From contig SUVZ01000048.1 in the NCBI GenBank assembly GCA_015061765.1, positions 1-14,294 of the forward strand: a stretch of 14,294 bases of DNA. Reading direction: 5' to 3'. Numbering within the stretch: the stretch's first letter is position 1; every line of letters begins with the position of its first letter. The notes below the pieces were generated by a model, which saw only the letters and a program-made list of their open reading frames with translations, did no database searches and was not told the DNA's origin. Both the position numbers and the translations under genes were made by a program. This document shows, in pieces, positions 6,582-14,062 of this stretch. This DNA comes from Lentisphaerota bacterium (GTDB taxonomy: Bacteria > Verrucomicrobiota > Kiritimatiellia > RFP12 > UBA1067).

Positions 6582-8951
6582 TCAACGCACCAGAACAGAA
6601 AATCCTCGAACGTACTCAACGGAGAATGTCGTCAACCCCTGGACGTCATCGACTGTTTCAACCACCTTTTGGGAACAGCCGCTATACGGTCTGTTGACCA
6701 ATTCAAAACTGTCCGTACAAAGCCCCAAGGAGGATGCCGCCGCGGTCTTCACAGTCAGAATCGCCACACGACGAAGCCCTGCCGGACGCTCGCGCGACCC
6801 ACCGGGAGTCAGGATCCTGACGGGAAGTTTAGCATCGGCAAAGACGATAGGATTGTCGATGAGCGTATTTTTCACTCCATAATCGCAAATTGTCTCGCGC
6901 CCATCGGCCGGTATTGCGATTTCCAATCCCGTACCCGAAGCAAAGGAAAGTGCCACACCCTCGAAAGCCTCAGAAGAGAGCGCCCTAAGGTTGCCGCCGA
7001 CTACAGCAAGCGTGTTGAAGCCTTCGTTCGGAACGGCCCCGCCGTCCGTACCGAAAAACGGAGCTTCGCCACCTATCGCCAGAGTGCCCTCGCCCTTTTT
7101 GGTCAGCCGGCCATTCCATGTAAACCGCTGCTTCACCGCCAGCACCGCATCCTTGGACACATTGAAATATGCCGGTCCGCTGACATATATGCCGCGGTTC
7201 GGCGTTTCAAGCACCATGGAATTGGTTATGACAAGATGCGAATAGGCACGAATATTCAGCGCATCATACGTCCAGAAATCGAGCGGCGCTCCTAAACTAC
7301 TGGAATCGGAAACGGACACAAAGCCGCAATATTCGTCGTTAACCACGTCGTCGCTTCCGTTAAGGCAGATCTTTCCCGTGAAATTCGTGTTCATTCCCTT
7401 CAAATCCACGTAGCCCTTCGTATCCGCTTTCAACTTCATGATCTCTACTGTTCCGCTCCCCCACACCTCGCTTTCCAATGCGATGGTACCTCCGTCCTGC
7501 ACACGGAATTGATTCGTTGCGGACGGATCGACATAGATGCGACCAGCAAGATTGAACACTCCACCTATGTAGTTTCCGATTCTATTGACAGAACCAATCA
7601 CTCGATAATCCTTGATTCGAACTTTCTTGCTCTTGGCTCTCAACAAAAGGTGACCTCCCTTAACTGCAAGACTATGACCTGGGAATGTCAATTCTTCCGT
7701 CGAGGAGGACGAATACGCATAGATGATCTTGGTGGTGTAATAATCCCGATCCGGCCCTGGATCAGCTCCATCACTCCAATTGGCCTTACTTATGAAAGAA
7801 CTGTCTGCGTCCGTGGAATCGTCTTTGACCGTATTCGTTACTACTTTGCACGGCTGTTTCAGGAAGAGAGTGGAAAGTCCGTCGACGTCGGTCCGTTCGT
7901 ACATCTCAATCACGGGGAATGGCGTCGCCTCAAGCTTGAAATCCTCCGGATTAAGCACTGTGCCCGCCGGAGCTTTGAATACGGCTATTTCAGGCACCTG
8001 CATGCCATCCGGATAATTGCCAAGAGTGTAGCCGGAATCGAAAAGTATGCGGATCCTGTTCTCAAATGTGAACGACGAGAGAACCTTCACGCATGATGCT
8101 TTCTTCGAAGACTTGTCATAAATCACGTTCACGCACGAATTCGACTTGAAGTCGATATTCGCCACCGAGACAACAGATCCCGCCTCTTCGCCTCGCACCG
8201 CACAGTTGTACCCGAGCACGAGCGTTCCAGGAAAAACGGTGGATGTGTCCGCCGAATACTCCGTACGCCATTCAGATGATGCCCGGACATCGGCATACTG
8301 TTTTGGGCATTGAAAACAGTTGATGGTTCCCGTATATCCGGAAAGCGAATTGTCGACGAACCTGCAGACGAAATTCCCCGTCTCCCAGGTTGTGTTTCCG
8401 GGATTATCTCTAGTGAAGAGCCAAAGCGAATTCTGTTCTCCTCCGGAAATCGCCGCCTTAAAAACTATCGTCGATTTCCTGGGGTTGCTGTAGATTTTGA
8501 TGGGGGACGACTGAGTTGCCTCAACCTTGACCCTCCCGGACACGATATTGCTAATTCCGAACCAGCCGCACAGCGTCCCGTTTCCGAGAACAAGTCCTTC
8601 TCCAGTACCGAAATCGGTAGTTCTGGGTCCATTGGCGGCAAAAAGCGCGAGGGTCCCAACCGGGCCACCCGCCTCGCCGATATGGAGCGAGTTGCCGGCA
8701 AATGCAGTGTCGCAATGGGCGACATTGCGCAAAACCTTGCTGCCTTTGACAAAATAATCCACTGAAGGATCCAAAGCCCCTCCCGCAACCCCGGAGGGCA
8801 CCCCATCGATCATCCAATTTGCCGCATTCGTAAACGACGACGTCCATGCGGTGTCCGTGACGTCGAGAACCGCACTCACGGCATACGCATCGGCAGATGC
8901 AACAGCACATGCCGCCACCAACAATGTCTGAGACAGTCTTCTGATGTCCAT
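6582..8951 (-). CDS. Secreted beta-strand-rich PATR-like protein with two tandem modules
   Basis: The product is 789 aa. It has a signal peptide (first ~23 residues, ending SADAYA) and is rich in short beta-strands, Gly, Ser, Thr and Asn. The segment RLTKKGEGTLAIGGE (~615-629) matches the autotransporter-associated beta-strand repeat (PATR) pattern L-x-K-x-G-x-G-T-L-x-I/L-x-G. Two modules share the same plan. The first begins SFTNAANW (39-46) with DYFV and FAGNSLHI; the second begins SFISKANW (385-392) with DYYT and FPGHSLAV. Each module ends with a V-x-G-L-[ST]-T motif (357-361, 770-774). There is no PEP-CTERM, LPXTG or outer-membrane barrel at the C-terminus, which simply ends FSVLVR, so how it is held outside the cell is unknown. 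AAGGAGA (8959-8965) lies 7 nt before the ATG. It sits between two enzyme genes in the operon and is likely a glycan-binding or surface protein; this role is inferred. Confidence 0.75.
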   Translation of the reverse strand: MDIRRLSQTLLVAACAVASADAYAVSAVLDVTDTAWTSSFTNAANWMIDGVPSGVAGGALDPSVDYFVKGSKVLRNVAHCDTAFAGNSLHIGEAGGPVGTLALFAANGPRTTDFGTGEGLVLGNGTLCGWFGISNIVSGRVKVEATQSSPIKIYSNPRKSTIVFKAAISGGEQNSLWLFTRDNPGNTTWETGNFVCRFVDNSLSGYTGTINCFQCPKQYADVRASSEWRTEYSADTSTVFPGTLVLGYNCAVRGEEAGSVVSVANIDFKSNSCVNVIYDKSSKKASCVKVLSSFTFENRIRILFDSGYTLGNYPDGMQVPEIAVFKAPAGTVLNPEDFKLEATPFPVIEMYERTDVDGLSTLFLKQPCKVVTNTVKDDSTDADSSFISKANWSDGADPGPDRDYYTTKIIYAYSSSSTEELTFPGHSLAVKGGHLLLRAKSKKVRIKDYRVIGSVNRIGNYIGGVFNLAGRIYVDPSATNQFRVQDGGTIALESEVWGSGTVEIMKLKADTKGYVDLKGMNTNFTGKICLNGSDDVVNDEYCGFVSVSDSSSLGAPLDFWTYDALNIRAYSHLVITNSMVLETPNRGIYVSGPAYFNVSKDAVLAVKQRFTWNGRLTKKGEGTLAIGGEAPFFGTDGGAVPNEGFNTLAVVGGNLRALSSEAFEGVALSFASGTGLEIAIPADGRETICDYGVKNTLIDNPIVFADAKLPVRILTPGGSRERPAGLRRVAILTVKTAAASSLGLCTDSFELVNRPYSGCSQKVVETVDDVQGLTTFSVEYVRGFSVLVR

Positions 8952-8966
8952 ACTTTCTTCTCCTTA

Positions 8967-11102
8967 TTAATTTTGTTTCGAAACGCAATCCTTGCCGCTC
9001 TTCCCTCGCTCCCGTATCAACGGTTCGATGGCTATGCCGTATGGCGCAAAAGTCCTTATGCGTCTTTCGCCATCAAGAGTCAAGAATGCCACACGTTGCG
9101 CATCACGCGTATGGTTCACCGCAACCAACGCCACACTGCCATCCTCTGGAGAGCGCCACCAGGCACCCACCACGCCAGCCATTTTGGCGCGATAGACACC
9201 CTGTCTTGCGGGATTCTCCGTATTCGGCCATTCGTAATCCCGTTCTTGCACTGGCTCCAACAGCTTCAGTTCGTCAAGATACTCACCGTAAGCGAGATAT
9301 TTTTTGGCGTCAAGACGCGCCTTCCCCAAACAATGCATCCAATCGGCATATGAGTTCTTGTCCTTGCGGAAAAGCCAGGGGCCCATCCACCCATTCTGCA
9401 CACCCCATACAAAATGGAGCGACTGGACGGCACGGAACGAATCTATATCCGTGGTCCCCCGCATGGGTGAACCGAAATAGACCGCATAATCTGAATACAC
9501 GGCTGAATAAAACGGCACGACATCCGGTTTTGGAACCAACGCACGCAAAAAACCGTCAATCACATCAATCCAGGTCTCACCGCATCCCTCCGTGGCGAGC
9601 GGAACTCCCCCATGTCTCCGTCTGATTTCACTGAACATTCCGGCATAACTCTCACGCCACCACGTACCTCCACCAGCAGGATGGGGATGCGACTCAGAAA
9701 AGCATGGTTCTGCACGGGATTCTCCAACCTGGTCGAAATAAACCGCCCCGGAACCCAATTCCGAAACAAGGCGCGAAGCGATATCCACCACTACGTCGCT
9801 CCAAAGCGGTGTGGCCGGACACATCACCCCGTTGACACGCCCGTGGTAACGTTCTTCGTACATCATTCCGCTTTCGCGGCGGCAGACGCTGCGATGAGCC
9901 AAATGCCTGAAAGAAATCAACTCCTTATCCCAGATTCTTCCGTTTATGTAAGGCATCATCAAGCATCCACGGCTGCGGCCGTACGCCATGGTTTCCTTGA
10001 CACCATGCTTCGCAGGAAAATATTCCGGGTATGCCACGTCAAAATCCGAATTGTGCCAGCAGTACCAATGAATCCCCACTTTCATTTCCGGCCAGTTTGC
10101 GCGAAGCTGTCCGATACAGTTGGACACCGACTGCGATCTTCCGCTGACACGATACCAGAACGGTATCTCGGCAAATCCTTCGGGATAATCCTTGCGCTCG
10201 AATTTACGCCCTTTCGCACACCACACCTGGTTTGTGGCCCATGTCCTGTAGAGCTTGGCGGCAGCAACCCAATTGCCCTTGAATACACCGATCGACACGG
10301 GAAATCCGGGATCGGCCGCAGATGCCGGTCGCCCGGCGTTCACGACAGGCGTACAGCAAGATACGTTCTGCCTTCCGGAATACGTCACTTTCGTGACTTC
10401 AGCCTTTGAATTGTGCGGCGCGTACAAAAGACCCGAGTCACCTATCATGTACGCAAGCGCGGTGGGCAGCACACCTGCCGAATATGCGGATTTCGCTGGA
10501 ACGCCGTCGCCATCGTAATTGCGGTGGAGTCTCCAACCCATTGAGTTCGACGGCTCGCAGAAATCCCCCTCTCCGCACTTCGTCACTCCGCGCAACACCG
10601 GATAGATCGTATAGTACACGCCCCATTCCCGGCTGCGGTTTTCAACGCGAATGCGCCATTCCGACTCCACCGCACCCGCCGGAAGCGAGACGTCGGCAAT
10701 GACATCTAAATCCCTCTTCCCGGGAGATATTTCAACTCCCTTGAACACGAACCTTAAACCGTCCGCAATGCGCTCCACGCTGCGTCCGTCCGCCGGCGTA
10801 CGGTTGGATATCGTTTTGTGCACCGGCTTGCCGTCCTTCACCTTGCGGGAGAGTTCAAGCGACCATAAATCCCCGACGGCAGGAACTCCGGAAAACAAAT
10901 CGCGGTTCACGAAACGCTTGCGCCCGCCGCCAAGGAGGTTGACAATGGAAGACACGCCATAGCCCTCGGCGGCAGACGCGAACGAGATTTCCATCGATTC
11001 GTTTTTGAGGACCGTCTCTCCGTCCACGCATGCGCCGGACGGTGCCGCAGGCGAAATTGTCGCCGCAAACAACGGGAGCATCAATATCATAAGTCTTGTC
11101 AT
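8967..11102 (-). CDS. Secreted DUF6259-type protein, candidate glycosidase
   Basis: The product is 711 aa. The ATG at 11102 is preferred over an upstream in-frame codon at 11225 because it begins a clear signal peptide (MTRLMILMLPLFAATISPAAP) with AAAGGA (11109-11114) 6 nt upstream. The first ~290 residues look like a beta-sandwich similar to the N-terminal domain of several glycosidase clans. The middle (~320-600) reads as a (beta/alpha)8 barrel: GIHWYCWHNSDFD, MMPYINGRIWD, GAVYFDQVGE (~452-461) and ATEGCGETWIDVIDGF (~503-518). By analogy with retaining TIM-barrel glycosidases, the Asp in YFDQ and the Glu in ATEG are the best candidate catalytic acids; this is inference. I recognise the family as DUF6259, which has no firmly assigned reaction that I know of. 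Its start overlaps the stop of the GH28-like gene (ATGA). Confidence 0.7.
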   Translation of the reverse strand: MTRLMILMLPLFAATISPAAPSGACVDGETVLKNESMEISFASAAEGYGVSSIVNLLGGGRKRFVNRDLFSGVPAVGDLWSLELSRKVKDGKPVHKTISNRTPADGRSVERIADGLRFVFKGVEISPGKRDLDVIADVSLPAGAVESEWRIRVENRSREWGVYYTIYPVLRGVTKCGEGDFCEPSNSMGWRLHRNYDGDGVPAKSAYSAGVLPTALAYMIGDSGLLYAPHNSKAEVTKVTYSGRQNVSCCTPVVNAGRPASAADPGFPVSIGVFKGNWVAAAKLYRTWATNQVWCAKGRKFERKDYPEGFAEIPFWYRVSGRSQSVSNCIGQLRANWPEMKVGIHWYCWHNSDFDVAYPEYFPAKHGVKETMAYGRSRGCLMMPYINGRIWDKELISFRHLAHRSVCRRESGMMYEERYHGRVNGVMCPATPLWSDVVVDIASRLVSELGSGAVYFDQVGESRAEPCFSESHPHPAGGGTWWRESYAGMFSEIRRRHGGVPLATEGCGETWIDVIDGFLRALVPKPDVVPFYSAVYSDYAVYFGSPMRGTTDIDSFRAVQSLHFVWGVQNGWMGPWLFRKDKNSYADWMHCLGKARLDAKKYLAYGEYLDELKLLEPVQERDYEWPNTENPARQGVYRAKMAGVVGAWWRSPEDGSVALVAVNHTRDAQRVAFLTLDGERRIRTFAPYGIAIEPLIRERGKSGKDCVSKQN

Positions 11103-11881
11103 ACCAAATCCTTTACTTCTCCTATGCGAAATATGCTGCATGCAGAATTCAGGCTGCAATCCTTGACCGTAATGTCGGCATTGTCGTAACCGGCGATGCA
11201 GTCGTCGCCGGAACGGATTTTGCACCTATGTACGCTTCCCCGATCACATGCGTGGAAATCGATACCGTCATGTCCGCCGAGAATGGTCACGTCCTCTACC
11301 GTAATGTCCGATGACAGACAGAATCTGTGCGCCCAATTTCCGGCATCCCTGATCGTATATCCACGGAATACTATGTTGGTGGAGAAATGCACACTGATGC
11401 CGTGAGGACCGCGGAACTTCTCCTCTCCGGCGGGATCGTAGCAATTACGGCCGTCAATCTCACTTCCGGCTTCACCTATCACCGCAACATTGGATGCCTT
11501 GAATATGCGGATGATGCCGTTGTTCCAGCGATTGGTGCAAGTCGTGACTAGACGGTCTTCCGAATCGAACTCTCCAGGCTTTATCGGTTCGACGGCATCC
11601 TCGGCGATGATGCCATCGAAGTCCACCGGATTGCGGCTCGCTCGCAGTTTCGCGCCGCTTTTCAGCCTTAGGGTGACTCCGCTTCTGAGACGAAGCCCTT
11701 TCACCCAATATTCGCCGGATGTCAGCATAACCTCTCCGCCGCCAGACTTGAAGCATCTGTCAACCGCCGATTGGATATTCATCGTATCATCCCCGCCGGG
11801 AACGACCATTATTGGCGAAGCATGGAGAAATGCCACAGAAAATATCGCCAGCGACAACGATATCAGATACTTTTCGTTCAT
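11099..11881 (-). CDS. GH28-like right-handed beta-helix protein, apparently C-terminally truncated
   Basis: The product is 260 aa, with signal peptide MNEKYLISLSLAIFSVAFLHASP. GH28 enzymes hydrolyse polygalacturonan or rhamnogalacturonan. Typical features: DDTMNIQSAVDRCFKSGGGEVMLTSGEY (first helix turns), then GVTLRLKSGAKL, GPHGISVHFSTNIVFRGYTIRDAGNW, GGHDGIDFHACDRGSVHRCKIRSGDDCIAGYDN. DGID and GDD supply the conserved catalytic acids. The expected later elements (GHG-like and RIK-like motifs and the last helix coils) are absent: after NSACSIFRIG the frame reads EVKDLV and stops. Those last codons run through what looks like the ribosome binding site of the next gene. Members I recall are about 400 aa or more, so ~150 residues seem lost. 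It may be inactive, binding-only or non-functional. AAAGG lies ~9 nt upstream of the ATG. Confidence 0.75.
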   Translation of the reverse strand: MNEKYLISLSLAIFSVAFLHASPIMVVPGGDDTMNIQSAVDRCFKSGGGEVMLTSGEYWVKGLRLRSGVTLRLKSGAKLRASRNPVDFDGIIAEDAVEPIKPGEFDSEDRLVTTCTNRWNNGIIRIFKASNVAVIGEAGSEIDGRNCYDPAGEEKFRGPHGISVHFSTNIVFRGYTIRDAGNWAHRFCLSSDITVEDVTILGGHDGIDFHACDRGSVHRCKIRSGDDCIAGYDNADITVKDCSLNSACSIFRIGEVKDLV

Positions 11882-11913
11882 GTGAAGTTGCCTTTCATGT
11901 CAGATGGTCTTGA

Positions 11914-13017
11914 TCAAAATGTTTCTCCGAAAATGTATTCAGGTCCGAAAATGATGCCTTTAGGGAAAGTTCCTTTTGATAGATATTCAAGAACACCCTG
12001 CGCAAGCCGTTTGCCGTCGGCAACGGCATCCATCTCCATCCGTGTGAAAGGTTTTGAATACACCGGACCGTCCCAGCGGTTCGCCCAAGTAACCACGGCC
12101 ACGTCCTCCGGTACGCGTATCCCTTCCGCCAACATTGCCTGCAACGCACCAGTCGTGAGGTTGTCGTCCGCAAAGAGAATGACATCCGGCAACCACCCCC
12201 GTCCCTCATTCCTGAATCGCTCAGCAAAAGCCTTGAGTGCGTTATCGCTCACATTTTTGACACCGGGAACGCCGGGAGACCGTTCAATACACCATTCCTT
12301 GGCAGCTATTCCAGAACATTCCAGAGCATTGACCGTACCAAGTGCTCCCTTCTGGAGCGACACGAGAAGAACTTCTTTGACACTCTTCTCGAGACAGTGT
12401 GCAACGAAATTCGCAGTCGCCAGATCCCAACGTCTCAGAACCCGCCCCGCACAAGCTGTGCTTTTTGTTGTGAATCGAGACATGCTGACAAACGGAATTC
12501 CCTTCGCTTCAAGCCACGACAGCACGGCTTTGGTGCCTACGATCTGCACCACAAGGTCTATCTGTTGGTGAATCTGCGATTCAAGGAAACTGAAATCGGG
12601 ATTGCCGTCCGTCTTGTCGCGCACCGACGCCATAAGTGGCAGATATCCGGCGTCCGTAAGCGCATCGCGCACTGCACCTGCAATCATCATTTCATACCGT
12701 ATCGAATCGCCACCGGGCACGATGATAAGCACCTGTCCCTTCCAGAGCGGCCGATCTGACGGACATACCACACTGCCAATGGACGGACGCGGACTTATCA
12801 AGCCTTCATCTCGAATCGTGGCAATTGCCTGTTCCGCAACACTCTTTCCTACCTCAAGAATCTCAGCAAGGTCACGTACTGGCGGCAGAATTTCACCGGC
12901 TTGATAGAACCCGGTCTTGATGGCCATGCGCAATCCTGCAGCAACCTGAGATACCAGATCACCGCGACGCGAACGGTCAAGAGAGAATTTAGGCTTCTTG
13001 AAATCCTTTTTCTTCAT
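11914..13017 (-). CDS. GntR-type HTH regulator with LacI-like sugar-binding domain
   Basis: The product is 367 aa. Residues ~15-85 form a GntR winged helix: SQVAAGLRMAIKTGFYQAGEILPPVRDLAEILEVGKSVAEQAIATIRDEGLISPRPSIGSVV. Residues ~92-367 form a periplasmic-binding-protein-like sensor: GQVLIIVPGGDSIRYEMMIAGAVRDAL, LVVQIVGTKAVLSWLEAKGIPFVSMSRF, PDVILFADDNLTTGALQAMLAEGIRVPEDVAVVTWAN, then the usual LacI-type C-terminal stretch. The recognition-helix region (EVGKSVAEQAIATI) differs from the common V-S-R-x-T-V-R-x-A pattern, so its operator may be unusual. It is the first gene of the operon and has its own strong promoter, which makes autoregulation by a released sugar likely. The ATG at 13017 is chosen because it follows a consensus -10 by 9 nt; the frame is open further upstream but through the promoter. 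Confidence 0.88.
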   Translation of the reverse strand: MKKKDFKKPKFSLDRSRRGDLVSQVAAGLRMAIKTGFYQAGEILPPVRDLAEILEVGKSVAEQAIATIRDEGLISPRPSIGSVVCPSDRPLWKGQVLIIVPGGDSIRYEMMIAGAVRDALTDAGYLPLMASVRDKTDGNPDFSFLESQIHQQIDLVVQIVGTKAVLSWLEAKGIPFVSMSRFTTKSTACAGRVLRRWDLATANFVAHCLEKSVKEVLLVSLQKGALGTVNALECSGIAAKEWCIERSPGVPGVKNVSDNALKAFAERFRNEGRGWLPDVILFADDNLTTGALQAMLAEGIRVPEDVAVVTWANRWDGPVYSKPFTRMEMDAVADGKRLAQGVLEYLSKGTFPKGIIFGPEYIFGETF

Positions 13018-13026
13018 ACGGCGTAT

Positions 13027-13056
13027 ATTATAAGACAAACAAGACAAATAAGTCAA
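13027..13056 (-). promoter_or_regulatory. Operon promoter upstream of the GntR-LacI gene, predicted leaderless
   Basis: Read leftward, the -35 TTGACT (13056-13051) and -10 TATAAT (13032-13027) are separated by 18 bp, and the ATG follows TATAAT by 9 nt. This is the best consensus promoter in the window and should drive the six-gene operon. There is no room for a Shine-Dalgarno sequence. Confidence 0.8.
13032..13048 (+). promoter_or_regulatory. Direct repeat inside the operon promoter, candidate operator
   Basis: AAGACAAA occurs at 13032-13039 and again at 13041-13048, a 9-bp period, filling the spacer between -35 and -10. A protein bound here would block RNA polymerase, so it is a plausible site for autorepression by the GntR-LacI protein. 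GntR operators are usually inverted rather than direct repeats, so this is uncertain. Confidence 0.4.
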
Positions 13057-13065
13057 TGCGCTATC
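13056..13065 (-). promoter_or_regulatory. Copy of the XylR half-site core abutting the operon -35
   Basis: GATAGCGCAT, read leftward, ends on the first T of the -35. The same 10 bases form the core of the right half-site at 620-611. There is no second half-site 21 bp away on either side. Confidence 0.4.
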
Positions 13066-13295
13066 CATCGGAAAAAATTGAATTTTAAACGAGAGCGATT
13101 CAAATGGGAAAAAGGCATGAAAGTGGCAGGCGCATCGTTTTGGGACACGTTCACGACGCGCGAGAAAGCGCATCGCTTTTGATGGCCGACCCTTTTGGCG
13201 TGCATCGAATCGTCGACGCACTGGATCCCCCTTCTCGGGATGTTAATCTCGATCACCTTGTGGCTGCTTCGGTTGAGCGGGTCAGGCGGCGGTTT

Positions 13296-13424
13296 TCCTC
13301 TCGCAACACCGAATTTCTTCATCAGCGCCGCCGCGCTCGGCAAAGGTTTGGAGACATTGAAGCCACCATTTAGAATGGTGGATTTCAACGCTTCGATAAT
13401 GTCTATAGCTTTGCTTCCGCTCAC
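13296..13424 (-). pseudogene. 5' remnant of a second GntR-type regulator
   Basis: From a GTG at 13424, with GGAG 7 nt upstream, the frame reads SGSKAIDIIEALKSTILNGG, then FNVSKPLPSAAALMKKFGVAR, a normal GntR winged-helix start (dimer helix, LPSAAALM, HTH first helix). It should continue with G-T-V-R-x-A-L. Instead it becomes GKPPPDPLNRSSHK and unrelated sequence, and no neighbouring frame restores the second HTH helix or a sensor domain. The gene is therefore broken just at the recognition helix. Its promoter and ribosome binding site look intact. It lies upstream of and in the same direction as the intact GntR-LacI gene, so it may be a decayed paralogue or the scar of a deletion. Confidence 0.6.
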
Positions 13425-13446
13425 AGTAATTCTCCAAACGCCGCCC

Positions 13447-13452
13447 ATTGTA
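13447..13452 (-). promoter_or_regulatory. Extended -10 of the GntR remnant
   Basis: Read leftward, TGCTACAAT gives an extended -10 with TACAAT at 13452-13447, the same TGC arrangement as the XylR-like promoter. The -35 position (13475-13470) is a poor match. Transcription would start about 15 nt before the GTG at 13424. Confidence 0.5.
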
Positions 13453-13475
13453 GCAAATATTTTCAAAACAAAACC

Positions 13476-13496
13476 AGTTGCCTAGGCAACTTTTTT
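13476..13496 (+). terminator. 16-bp palindrome followed by T6: rightward terminator or an operator
   Basis: AGTTGCCTAGGCAACT is a perfect palindrome (13476-13491) running into six Ts on the + strand, which looks like a short intrinsic terminator. No rightward gene is visible upstream of it, however, and it sits directly upstream of the -35 position of the leftward GntR remnant. It could equally be that gene's operator. Confidence 0.4.
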
Positions 13497-13753
13497 AAGG
13501 AATCTTTGCCTTGCATTCTCGTGTTGCGGAATACAGACATACAATCCGCATCCATTATCACGGAACTGCGGAAAACCCGGTGCCTATGCTCTTTGAAAAC
13601 TCGAAACCCGAAACTTTAACTCACCTACACCCGCGCCTTGATTGCCGCAATCTCACCCGCATCCATCTTTGTAAACCCGAAACATCTGTTGAATGTTGCC
13701 AATTGTCGGTTGGTCAGATCTTGGCAAGAATGTTGACAATGTGAAATTATTGT
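13497..13753. other. Non-coding spacer between the toxin gene and the GntR remnant
   Basis: No supported gene is present. It holds small inverted pairs: TGCGGA/TCCGCA near 13525-13552, TTGCCAA/TTGGCAA near 13696-13727, and GACAAT/ATTGTC at 13735-13754. The last one touches the toxin stop codon and is a weak candidate terminator for the toxin-antitoxin mRNA. Confidence 0.5.
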
Positions 13754-14062
13754 CTACTCATCATCATTAGGACTGGTCAATGCAGACTCAATTCGTCTTG
13801 GGTTAAAACGCTGATCCAAGACACGCCAAACAGTTACATCGTCTCCATCTATTTTGTAATAAATGCTCTGATGAAAGCGATTCGCCAACGCACGGTAATA
13901 ACCAAAATGGACTTCATCAATCCCCGCATTATCTTCAAGCTTGTCAATTTCACCAAAGATATAGTCTTGGAATCTTGTTCCTAAACCAATTTCAAGTCCA
14001 TCATAGAAGCATCGAATCCGAACAATATCAACAATTGCGGAAGGAAGTATGGATATTTTCAT
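13754..14062 (-). CDS. ParE/RelE-superfamily toxin
   Basis: The product is 102 aa, with the compact alpha/beta plan of ParE/RelE toxins. MKISILPSAIVDIVRIRCFYDGLEIGLGTRF gives the first strand and the helical hairpin with the usual F-Y-x-x-x-x-x-G-L-G-x-R-F pattern. FGYYRALANRFHQSIYYKIDGDDVTVWRVLDQRFNP gives the beta-strands, with the typical R-A-L/F-x-x-x-I-Y-Y-x-I and V-W-R-V-L-x-x-R-x-x-P ending. ParE members poison DNA gyrase and RelE members cleave mRNA; the sequence does not decide which. Its ATG overlaps the antitoxin stop (ATGA), the standard coupled arrangement. It stops with TAG. Confidence 0.85.
   Translation of the reverse strand: MKISILPSAIVDIVRIRCFYDGLEIGLGTRFQDYIFGEIDKLEDNAGIDEVHFGYYRALANRFHQSIYYKIDGDDVTVWRVLDQRFNPRRIESALTSPNDDE

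Noticed and set aside
5941..6882. Rightward 313-codon frame across the GH92/PATR-like junction
   Set aside because: It is antisense to two supported genes, has an Arg/His/Pro-rich unstructured composition, and shows no family resemblance.
13053..13292. Continuation of the GntR remnant frame to a stop at 13053
   Set aside because: The translated sequence after FGVAR is unrelated to any regulator and runs over the operon promoter region, so it is an accidental open frame.
13363..13381. Stem-loop CCACCATT-TAG-AATGGTGG
   Set aside because: It lies within the coding part of the GntR remnant, has no T-tract, and is short enough to result from codon use.
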